A stretch of DNA of 5,760 nt from an uncultured Prevotella sp. (GTDB taxonomy: Bacteria; Bacteroidota; Bacteroidia; Bacteroidales; Bacteroidaceae): NCBI GenBank assembly GCA_947072805.1, contig CAMTJK010000188.1, forward strand, positions 1-5,760. Reading direction: 5' to 3'. Of the stretch, positions 1 to 5,712 are shown in pieces (within the stretch, counting starts at the first letter, position 1; every line of letters begins with the position of its first letter). A model generated the notes under the pieces. It searched no databases, was not told the origin of the DNA, and saw only the letters and a program-made list of their open reading frames with translations. Made by a program: the position numbers and the translations under genes.

Positions 1-7
1 ATGTTAA

Positions 8-55
8 ATTCGACCAAATATCTTTACAAATTAACTCTTGTTAAGTGCAGTTACG
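8..55 (-). repeat. Left arm of a 48-bp inverted repeat bracketing the window
   Basis: Bases 8-55 are the reverse complement of 5713-5760 with 45 of 48 identical: 29 matching bases (8-36), a 4-base patch with three differences (37, 39, 40), then 15 matching bases (41-55, ending TTAAGTGCAGTTACG). Both arms lie outside genes. The left arm is oriented away from fba, so if it serves a gene, that gene would lie off the left edge on the minus strand. A small dyad, TTAAC-TCTT-GTTAA, sits at 31-44. The match is seen directly; that this is a dispersed intergenic repeat family is inference. Confidence 0.9.
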
Positions 56-63
56 TTTTCCGT

Positions 64-116
64 AAAGCTTTGCCGGCTTTGTCAAGTACGTTTTACATTT
101 TGGTGCCGGCGCTCTT
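64..116. other. Possible long-loop hairpin in the fba upstream region
   Basis: Two copies of the self-complementary hexamer GCCGGC (72-77 and 105-110) are extended outward by AAAGC (64-68) against GCTcTTT (111-117), allowing for a TTT bulge and a one-base bulge. The loop would be 27 bases. A second weak dyad, TGGC-ATGT-GCCA (117-128), lies 8 bases before a run of seven T (137-143) and could be a poor terminator for a plus-strand gene to the left. Neither is convincing; nothing else is recognised between the repeat and the fba promoter. Confidence 0.2.
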
Positions 117-175
117 TGGCATGTGCCACGATACCGTTTTTTTATCGCGATGAAACATGAAAAAACGTAGTAACT

Positions 176-207
176 TTTGCCGTTGCCGAATTAAAATGTT
201 ACCTTTG
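176..207 (+). promoter_or_regulatory. Bacteroidota-type promoter for fba
   Basis: TTTG at 176-179, a 20-base spacer, then TACCTTTG at 200-207 fit the Bacteroidota primary sigma factor consensus (TTTG near -33, TAnnTTTG near -7). Transcription should begin roughly at 212-216, leaving an untranslated leader of about 40 A/T-rich bases before the ATG at 258. The leader has no Shine-Dalgarno sequence, which is usual for the phylum. Confidence 0.8.
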
Positions 208-257
208 TGGGCATAAAAAGATTGGATTTTCTAATTAACAAGTAAAAATAAACGATT

Positions 258-1262
258 ATGGTAAGTTACAAATCATTGGGACTCGTAAACACCCGTGAGA
301 TGTTTAAGAGAGCTATCAACGGCGGTTACGCCATTCCTGCGTTCAACTTCAACAACATGGAGCAGCTGCAGGCTATCATCAAGGCTTCATCGGAACTGAA
401 GTCACCGGTAATTCTGCAGGTTTCAAAGGGAGCACGCAACTATGCCAACCAGACTTTGCTGGAGTACATGGCACAGGGTGCTGTTGAATATGCGAAGGAA
501 CTGGGCTGCAAGCATCCCGAAATTGTTCTTCACCTCGACCACGGAGACAGCTTCGAGCTCTGCAAGAGCTGTGTGGACATGGGCTTCTCGTCGGTAATGA
601 TTGACGGTTCGGCTCTGCCTTACGACGAAAACGTGGCTCTCACCAAGAAGGTGGTTGAATATGCTCACGAGCATGACGTAACAGTAGAGGGTGAGCTCGG
701 CGTTCTCGCAGGAGTGGAGGATGAGGTTGCTTCGGAAGAATCTCACTATACCAAGCCCGAGGAGGTTATCGACTTCGTGACGAAGACCGGCGTAGACTCG
801 CTCGCCATCTCTATCGGCACAAGCCACGGCGCTTACAAGTTCAAGCCCGAGCAGTGTACACGCGACCCGAAGACAGGACGCCTCGTGCCTCCTCCTTTGG
901 CTTTCGACGTGCTCGACGAAATCATGAAGAAGTTGCCCGGATTCCCCATCGTGCTTCACGGCTCGTCATCGGTTCCGCAGGAGTATGTGGACATCATCAA
1001 CCAGTACGGCGGCAAACTGCCCGACGCTGTGGGCATTCCCGAGGAGCAGCTGCGCAAGGCTTCTGCAAGCGCTGTTTGCAAGATTAACATCGACTCTGAC
1101 TCTCGCCTCGCCTTTACTGCTGCTGTGCGCAAGACGCTCGCAGAGAAACCGGCAGAGTTTGACCCGCGCAAGTACTGCGGACCGGCTCGCGACCTCATGG
1201 AGGAGATGTACAAGCACAAGATTATCGATGTGCTCGGCTCTGACAACAAGCTCGCTGAATAA
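258..1262 (+). CDS. fba: Class II fructose-bisphosphate aldolase
   Basis: Cytoplasmic zinc enzyme that reversibly cleaves fructose 1,6-bisphosphate to dihydroxyacetone phosphate and glyceraldehyde 3-phosphate in glycolysis and gluconeogenesis. The 334-residue product spans the whole class II TIM barrel. HLDHGD (92-97) supplies the catalytic Asp94 and zinc ligand His95; GTSHGAYK (187-194) and VLHGSS (232-237) supply zinc ligands His190 and His234; NIDSDSR (277-283) matches the conserved Asn/Asp substrate-binding segment. VEGELG (143-148) is also typical. Start: ATG 258 is the first in frame after a strong promoter, and MVSYKSLGLVN looks like a native N-terminus. It stands alone, ends TAA directly followed by TAG, and has its own terminator 16 bases further on. 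None of its 19 Ile codons is ATA, unlike hpt and adk, consistent with high expression. Identification is secure; the subclass is not assigned. Confidence 0.97.
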   Translation: MVSYKSLGLVNTREMFKRAINGGYAIPAFNFNNMEQLQAIIKASSELKSPVILQVSKGARNYANQTLLEYMAQGAVEYAKELGCKHPEIVLHLDHGDSFELCKSCVDMGFSSVMIDGSALPYDENVALTKKVVEYAHEHDVTVEGELGVLAGVEDEVASEESHYTKPEEVIDFVTKTGVDSLAISIGTSHGAYKFKPEQCTRDPKTGRLVPPPLAFDVLDEIMKKLPGFPIVLHGSSSVPQEYVDIINQYGGKLPDAVGIPEEQLRKASASAVCKINIDSDSRLAFTAAVRKTLAEKPAEFDPRKYCGPARDLMEEMYKHKIIDVLGSDNKLAE

Positions 1263-1278
1263 TAGTAGTTTGACTCAT

Positions 1279-1311
1279 AAAAAATCCCACCGCTTTCCGG
1301 TGGGATTTTTT
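1279..1311. terminator. Symmetric intrinsic terminator between fba and the minus-strand operon
   Basis: A perfect 14-bp stem (1279-1292 pairing with 1298-1311) with a 5-base loop CTTTC. The stem starts with six A and ends with six T around a GC core (TCCCACCG), so it makes a U-tract on either strand. It ends fba transcription and, read from the other side, lies 22 bases past the stop of the minus-strand remnant, so it probably serves both convergent units. Confidence 0.93.
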
Positions 1312-1333
1312 ATGTTCCTGATTTATGCTATTG

Positions 1334-1723
1334 TCAGTCTATGTCTATGATGCCGCCGCCGTCGAACTTGCCGTCCGGTTTGCTCGTGGGGTGGTTATGC
1401 CCACAATGACGGTGCAGATGACGCCCCTTTATCACGCCCGGGCTTGTGGCTTCGTAGAAGTAGGCGCACACGAATGGCGTACACGTCATGTCGATGATGC
1501 TGACAAGGTCTTCCATGAAGTGGCTTTCTATCCATGGAGTGAAGAGAAAGCCCGCATCCTTTATATAACATAGGGTGATATAGGAAATGGCGATGAACAG
1601 GAAGTAAATCATCCTGTCGCGTTTACGCAGGCTGTAGATGCTTGCCACCTGCATGATGAAGAACATTGTAGCAAGCCCGCGGGTATAGTGGGCAACGCTT
1701 TCGAACGAAAATCATTCAAGCAT
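1334..1723 (-). pseudogene. Decayed membrane protein, probably the N-terminal part of a membrane-anchored regulator
   Basis: ATG at 1723 (12 bases after the DUF4831 stop) is followed by two codons and an in-frame TGA (1714-1712). The same frame then stays open for 125 codons to a TGA at 1334-1336. The reading FSFESVAHYTRGLAT, then MFFIMQVASIYSL, gives three hydrophobic segments (about 1685-1630, 1615-1560 and 1515-1445), with a linker near KDAGFLFTPWIESHFMED. This resembles the N-terminal membrane region of AraC-type regulators of Bacteroidota, from memory of the family and not a search. After EATSPGVI the frame turns hydrophilic (KGRHLHRHCGHNHPTSKPDG, ending GGGIIDID), while another frame at 1425-1396 encodes hydrophobic GVICTVIVGI, suggesting a frameshift or internal deletion. 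No HTH domain is present. Alternative: a short 110-residue membrane protein starting at ATG 1666. It is the last member of the nnr operon and ends beside the shared terminator. Confidence 0.6.
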
Positions 1724-1735
1724 TGACGGACAGAA

Positions 1736-2809
1736 CTATTTGGGCTGCTCCGCCTCGAGCTTGGCAACGCCTCCTGTTATGGGGTTCAGAATAAGGTGGG
1801 TGGTGAAACGCTTGTTGAAGAGATCGCCGCTAAGCAGTTCGGTATAGCCGAACTGTCCTGCCATGAAGTCGAACGAAGCCAGTTTGTTGTTTCCCTCGGC
1901 AATGTTTACCTTTATCTTGCCCGGCACATTCACGTAGATGCCGTCTTCCACGGCAGCCTTTTTCTTCTTCTTGTCGTCGCCGGGAGCCGCTTCCGGCAGG
2001 TTGCTCTCGTCAGAAACGCTTATATAATAAGGTGCGCCGGCGAGGTCGTCGGCTGCCACGATGCCGAGTTTGTTTGACAGGCGGAACAGAATCTGCCTGT
2101 TGGTAACGCGGTCGGGGTAATAGAGAAACACGTGCTCGGTGGTATCTTTGGTCACCGTGCCTGTAAACATCTGCATCAGCGCCTCCTCCTGTGTGGCGAG
2201 CTGCTCAAGCATTATCTTCATCTGCTCGCCGTCCTTTGGCATGAAGTCAGCCTGACCGCGCGTCAGCTGGTTCTTGCTGTCCCTTATCTCGTATATCTCG
2301 AGTGCTGTAAGCTCCGCCATCTTCGCCGTGCTGCCTGCCGTGAGAATGTCTTCGTTCATATATTGGCGCGGATTGACAGCCTGCGGTTTCCGTGCAGGTA
2401 TAAACTTGTCGGGCACTGTGTTTAGCGGTGCTTTTTCATTGATGGCAAGCAGTCTGCCGTCATCGGCAAGTTCCACGTTGGCGGTGGCGTTCTTGGGGTT
2501 ATATTTCACCGCATAGCACTTGGCCGTGTCTGCCACTCCGAACGACGTCATGGCTATGGTGTTTACCTTGTAGCTTACCGAAGCCTCGTTTCTCACGTTC
2601 TTCAGGCGCAGATAACGGTCTGCATATTTGCAGAAGTCGCCCGGTGTGTAGGTGGTCTTCTCCACCTGCACGACAATGCGCAGTGCTGTCTTTGGAAGAA
2701 AATATACGAAACCATCCGGAGTGACGCCCGGTTTGTACTTGCTTATCTCGGTTTGTGCCGCAGCCATGCACGGAAGCATGAGCAGGGCGGCAAAAAGAAA
2801 TTTTTTCAT
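1736..2809 (-). CDS. DUF4831-like secreted protein of unknown function
   Basis: A 357-residue protein with a clear Sec signal peptide: MKK, a hydrophobic stretch FLFAALLMLPCMA, and a type I cleavage site after AAA at residues 16-18. Cys14 is preceded by Pro, so it is a poor lipobox and a periplasmic protein is likelier than a lipoprotein. The mature part has no transmembrane segment. I recognise the overall pattern (TPDGFVYFLPKTALRIVVQVEKTTYTPG near the N-terminus, split here as residues 30-49 and 50-57; LFRLSNKLGIVAADDLAGAPYY near 241-262) as the DUF4831 family of Bacteroidota; no catalytic motif is evident. A charged linker with five lysines (280-284) separates two parts. The gene starts 19 bases after the nnr stop, so the two are almost certainly cotranscribed. 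Function unknown; the family name is from recall. Confidence 0.85.
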   Translation of the reverse strand: MKKFLFAALLMLPCMAAAQTEISKYKPGVTPDGFVYFLPKTALRIVVQVEKTTYTPGDFCKYADRYLRLKNVRNEASVSYKVNTIAMTSFGVADTAKCYAVKYNPKNATANVELADDGRLLAINEKAPLNTVPDKFIPARKPQAVNPRQYMNEDILTAGSTAKMAELTALEIYEIRDSKNQLTRGQADFMPKDGEQMKIMLEQLATQEEALMQMFTGTVTKDTTEHVFLYYPDRVTNRQILFRLSNKLGIVAADDLAGAPYYISVSDESNLPEAAPGDDKKKKKAAVEDGIYVNVPGKIKVNIAEGNNKLASFDFMAGQFGYTELLSGDLFNKRFTTHLILNPITGGVAKLEAEQPK

Positions 2810-2828
2810 ATTGTGGAAACAGGTTGTA

Positions 2829-4343
2829 TTATTCTTTCATTCGCATGAATGCCTTTGGCAGGTAGCTTATTATATCGCCCGCCGTGAGGCTCTCCTTGCC
2901 GAGTTCGGCAGCAGCCAGGTCGCCGGCAAGTCCGTGCAGGTACATGCCTATGAGTGCAGCGTCCTTGCGCTCGTATCCCCTTGCGAGCAGTGCCGTGATG
3001 ATGCCTGTAAGCACGTCGCCGCTTCCGGCGGTAGCCATGCCCGAATTGCCGGTGGGGTTGAATGCCACGTGACCGTCCGGCATGCAGAGTGCCGAGTATC
3101 GCCCTTTCAGTATGACGTATCCCTGCATGTGTTCGGCGAGCAGGCACGCCTTGGTGAGCCGTTCGTAGCTGTCTATGGAGTTGCCGTCGAGGCGGTCGTA
3201 CTCTTTGGGGTGGGGCGTCATGATGATGCCTTTGGGCAGCTGCTTTATCCACGCCTTGTGATTTCCCAGAATGTTTATGGCGTCGGCGTCTATTACTATC
3301 GGGCACTGCGTGCGTCGCAGCTGTGCTATGAGTGCTATTGCCGTGGTCTCGCTGGTGCCCAGTCCCGGTCCGATGCCCAGGGCGTCGAAGTCTTCCGTCT
3401 CTACCGGTTCGGCAAACAGTGCCTCTTCGGCGTCGAGCTGCAGTACGGCTTCCGGCACGGCTATCTGTGTGATGAGGCTGTTGCACTTGGGCGTGTGAAC
3501 GGTAACCTTTCCGGCACCGGCACGCAGGCATGCCCTTGCGGCGAGCACAGCAGCACCGCCCATGCCGTAGCTGCCGGCAACGATGAGCGCGTTGCCCATC
3601 ATGCCCTTGTGGGCGAAGTCGTCACGCTCGCGCAGCAGCGAGCGCACCGTGCTCTCCTCGGTAATGGTGTATTGTGCTTCGGTATTGTCGATGCCCTCCT
3701 TGCTTATGCGTATGTCGAGCACCTTGAGGCGTCCGATGAACGTCTGGTTTTCGGGAAAGAGGAACGAAAGTTTCTTGTGTTGCAGTGTGAGCGTGAGGTC
3801 GGCACGAATGATGTTTGCCCTCACATTGTAGGTATTGTCTTCGGTCATAAGTCCCGAAGGCACGTCGATGCTCACCACTTTGCTCTGCGATGCGTTGATA
3901 TACTTGACCAGCGAGGCGAAGCCGCCGGCAAGAGGCTTTGTTATGCCCGAGCCGAACAGACTGTCTACAACGAGCGTTTCGGCTGTGAGCTGTGGGGGAT
4001 TGAACTCCTGCGTCACCTCGATAAACTCCTTTATCTTCTTGCTTTCGGCAATACGCGCTTTGTTTGCCGAACATTCGTTGGACAGGTGACCGGAGATATT
4101 GAAAAGGAAGACCGATACGCTGTAGTCGAGTTCTGCCAGCATTCTTGCCACGGCAAGCCCGTCGCCGCCGTTATTGCCCGGTCCGGCAAACACCACCACC
4201 GGTGTGTCGTTGTGCCAGCAGTCGGTGATGGCACGCGTAATGGCGCGAGCGGCACGCTCCATCAAATCGATGGATTTTATGGGTTCGTGCTCTATTGTGT
4301 AGTTATCCAGCTCCTTGATTTGAGCGCTCGTGAAGATCTTCAT
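2829..4343 (-). CDS. nnr: Bifunctional NAD(P)H-hydrate epimerase / ADP-dependent NAD(P)H-hydrate dehydratase
   Basis: Repairs hydrated NADH and NADPH: the N-terminal domain interconverts the R and S hydrates and the C-terminal kinase-like domain dehydrates the S form using ADP. From ATG 4343 the product is 504 residues, the usual length of the fused enzyme. Domain 1 (about 1-215, YjeF_N type) has AGPGNNGGDGLAVAR (53-67) and VVDSLFGSG (125-133) with the expected Asp127. Domain 2 (about 230-504, ribokinase-like) has GIGPGLGT (323-330), VIDADAIN (350-357), TPHPKE (376-381) and GNSGMATAGSGDVLTG (432-447), with catalytic-type Asp443. The frame extends to a TTG at 4370, but MKIFTSAQIKELD is the family-typical start and the extension would run through the promoter. 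It is first in a minus-strand operon with the DUF4831 gene. Confidence 0.96.
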   Translation of the reverse strand: MKIFTSAQIKELDNYTIEHEPIKSIDLMERAARAITRAITDCWHNDTPVVVFAGPGNNGGDGLAVARMLAELDYSVSVFLFNISGHLSNECSANKARIAESKKIKEFIEVTQEFNPPQLTAETLVVDSLFGSGITKPLAGGFASLVKYINASQSKVVSIDVPSGLMTEDNTYNVRANIIRADLTLTLQHKKLSFLFPENQTFIGRLKVLDIRISKEGIDNTEAQYTITEESTVRSLLRERDDFAHKGMMGNALIVAGSYGMGGAAVLAARACLRAGAGKVTVHTPKCNSLITQIAVPEAVLQLDAEEALFAEPVETEDFDALGIGPGLGTSETTAIALIAQLRRTQCPIVIDADAINILGNHKAWIKQLPKGIIMTPHPKEYDRLDGNSIDSYERLTKACLLAEHMQGYVILKGRYSALCMPDGHVAFNPTGNSGMATAGSGDVLTGIITALLARGYERKDAALIGMYLHGLAGDLAAAELGKESLTAGDIISYLPKAFMRMKE

Positions 4344-4347
4344 GCGG

Positions 4348-4363
4348 CAAAAATACAAAATTA
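4348..4363 (-). promoter_or_regulatory. Candidate -7 elements for nnr
   Basis: On the minus strand two adjacent sequences fit TAnnTTTG: TAATTTTG (4363-4356) and TATTTTTG (4355-4348). Neither has a TTTG about 20 bases upstream. Either would give a very short leader, 0-10 bases before the ATG at 4343. The region is A/T-rich, so chance matches are possible. Confidence 0.4.
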
Positions 4364-4398
4364 ATGACAATCCTGCCTCTTCTTTGACGGAATTTTGC

Positions 4399-4406
4399 TA
4401 AATTTG
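4399..4406 (+). promoter_or_regulatory. Candidate -7 element for hpt-adk
   Basis: TAAATTTG fits TAnnTTTG and lies 24 bases before the hpt ATG at 4431, which would leave a leader of about 15-20 bases. The only nearby upstream TTTG (4383-4386) is 12 bases away, too close for the usual 19-21 spacing, so the -33 part is missing or divergent. The leader has no Shine-Dalgarno sequence. Confidence 0.5.
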
Positions 4407-4430
4407 CCCCAAAATATAGCAAATGACATC

Positions 4431-4970
4431 ATGAGCATAGTCAAAATAAAGGATAAGATGTTCGAAACATCTATCACTGAAGACGCCATAAAGGCACGTG
4501 TCAAGGCTCTTGCTGCACAGATGAGCAAGGACCTGGAGGGAAAGAACCCACTGTTTCTCGCCGTATTGAACGGTTCTTTCATTTTTGCCGCCGACCTGAT
4601 GCGAGAAATGACAATACCTTGTGAAATCTCGTTTGTAAAACTCGCCTCATACCAAGGCACAACATCTACCGGAAAAATAAAGGAGGTGATAGGAATAAAC
4701 GAAGACCTCAATGGCAGAACGGTGGTAATAGTAGAGGATATAGTGGAAAGCGGACTGACAATGACGAGAATGATAGAGAGTATAGGCACGCGCAACCCCG
4801 CATCGGTACATATCTGCACTCTGTTGCTCAAGCCCGAAAGACTTAAAGTGGACCTGAACATTGAGTATGTGGCTTTCCGCATTCCCAACGACTTCATCCT
4901 CGGTTACGGACTTGACTACGACCAGCAGGCAAGGGGACTGAAAGAAATATATGTGATAAAGGAAGACTGA
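4431..4970 (+). CDS. hpt: Hypoxanthine phosphoribosyltransferase
   Basis: Cytoplasmic purine-salvage enzyme that joins hypoxanthine (and usually guanine) to PRPP, giving IMP or GMP and pyrophosphate. The 179-residue product is full length for bacterial Hpt. Visible motifs: VLNGSFIFAADL (45-56), the flexible active-site loop with SYQGTTSTG (73-81), the PRPP-binding segment VVIVEDIVESGLT (98-110), and the purine-binding segment IPNDFILGYGLDYD (151-164) followed by Arg168. The position normally holding the catalytic Asp in EDI(I/V)D(T/S)G is Glu106. The frame is open back to TTG 4395, but that would place the start upstream of the candidate -7 element; MSIVKIKDKMF fits the family. adk follows after 46 bases, probably in the same transcript. 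Thirteen of 20 Ile codons are ATA. Confidence 0.95.
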   Translation: MSIVKIKDKMFETSITEDAIKARVKALAAQMSKDLEGKNPLFLAVLNGSFIFAADLMREMTIPCEISFVKLASYQGTTSTGKIKEVIGINEDLNGRTVVIVEDIVESGLTMTRMIESIGTRNPASVHICTLLLKPERLKVDLNIEYVAFRIPNDFILGYGLDYDQQARGLKEIYVIKED

Positions 4971-5016
4971 CTACAAAAACAATATTATTAAGGTATAAAA
5001 GATATTTTTTTAAAAG

Positions 5017-5589
5017 ATGAAGAATATAGTGATATTCGGCGCTCCCGGTTCAGGTAAGGGAACGCAAAGCGAACTTATAATCAAGAAGTACGGGCTCGGA
5101 CACATATCTACGGGCGACGTGCTTCGCGAGGAGATAAAGAACAACACCGAACTCGGCAAGACGGCAAAGGGATTCATCGACAACGGGCAGCTGATACCTG
5201 ACAATCTGATGATAGACATACTCGCCGGAGTGTACGACAGCTTCGGGAAAGAACACAAGGGTGTCATATTCGACGGCTTCCCACGTACCATACCGCAGGC
5301 GGAGGCGCTGAAGAAGATGCTCGAAGAGCGCGGTCACAAGGTGGCGGCAATGGTAGAACTCGATGTGCCGGAGGACGTACTCATGGAAAGGCTCATCAAC
5401 AGAGGCAAGGAAAGCGGTCGTTCCGACGACAACGAAGAGACCATAAGGAAGCGCCTGGGCGTGTACCACTCGCAGACAGCACCGCTCATAGACTGGTATA
5501 AGGCGGACGGCACACACCACAGGGTGAAGGGCTACGGCGCTCTCGAGGATATATTCGCTGAAATAAGCAAGATAATTGATAACGTATAG
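5017..5589 (+). CDS. adk: Adenylate kinase
   Basis: Cytoplasmic enzyme that interconverts ATP plus AMP and two ADP, setting the adenylate balance and providing ADP for nucleotide synthesis. The 190 residues are the short form typical of Bacteroidota. The P-loop is GAPGSGKGT (8-16). STGDVLR (31-37) and DGFPRT (86-91) form the AMP-binding side. RLINRGKESGRSDDNEETIR (125-144) spans a short LID without the four-cysteine zinc site of the long form; Arg125, Arg135 and Arg144 are the expected phosphate-binding arginines. The start ATG is the first in frame, after 46 A/T-rich bases with no terminator and no convincing promoter, so cotranscription with hpt is likely. Fifteen of 19 Ile codons are ATA, as in hpt. 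In Bacteroides obgE often comes next; here a terminator and the window edge follow. Confidence 0.97.
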   Translation: MKNIVIFGAPGSGKGTQSELIIKKYGLGHISTGDVLREEIKNNTELGKTAKGFIDNGQLIPDNLMIDILAGVYDSFGKEHKGVIFDGFPRTIPQAEALKKMLEERGHKVAAMVELDVPEDVLMERLINRGKESGRSDDNEETIRKRLGVYHSQTAPLIDWYKADGTHHRVKGYGALEDIFAEISKIIDNV

Positions 5590-5644
5590 CGCGAGGTGAT
5601 ATCCGCGTTTAATTGTGTAAATTTCTAATAAGACTTTAAGTCGG

Positions 5645-5684
5645 CAGGCTGTTTCCCGTGATGGAAAGCGGCCTGTTTTTATTT
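5645..5684 (+). terminator. Intrinsic terminator of the hpt-adk unit
   Basis: CAGGCTGTTTCC (5645-5656) pairs with GGAAAGCGGCCTG (5663-5675) over 12 base pairs, with one T-G wobble and one bulged G. The loop is CGTGAT, followed by TTTTTATTT (5676-5684). It lies 55 bases after the adk stop, so any following gene needs its own promoter. Confidence 0.88.
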
Positions 5685-5712
5685 CCGGTGAGAAAGACAG
5701 CAGGCATGGGCT

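Noticed and set aside
1..153. A 50-codon open frame starting at base 1, beginning MLNSTKYLYKLTLVKCSY
   Set aside because: Its first third is the inverted repeat, the start coincides with the window edge, there is no promoter, and the right arm is open in the same frame only as far as the repeat match; all three differences change amino acids. It may be spurious translation of a noncoding repeat.
423..959. Antisense frames inside fba and inside adk (5050-5520)
   Set aside because: They are shadows of strongly supported genes with no domain, promoter or start signal.
1712..1714. Recoding of TGA as a sense codon in the remnant gene
   Set aside because: hpt ends with TGA at the expected family length, and none of the four intact genes besides it uses TGA internally, so a standard stop is simpler.
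2652..4364. A 570-codon open frame on the plus strand opposite nnr and the start of the DUF4831 gene
   Set aside because: It is antisense to a well-supported nnr with all family motifs, its translation is rich in Cys, His and Arg without recognisable domains, and such frames arise from G/C-rich third positions on the coding strand.
4344..4370. TTG start extending nnr by 9 codons
   Set aside because: The extension covers the likely promoter, and MKIFTSAQIKELD at ATG 4343 matches the family.
4395..4430. TTG start extending hpt by 12 codons
   Set aside because: It would start upstream of the candidate -7 element, and ATG 4431 gives the family-typical N-terminus.
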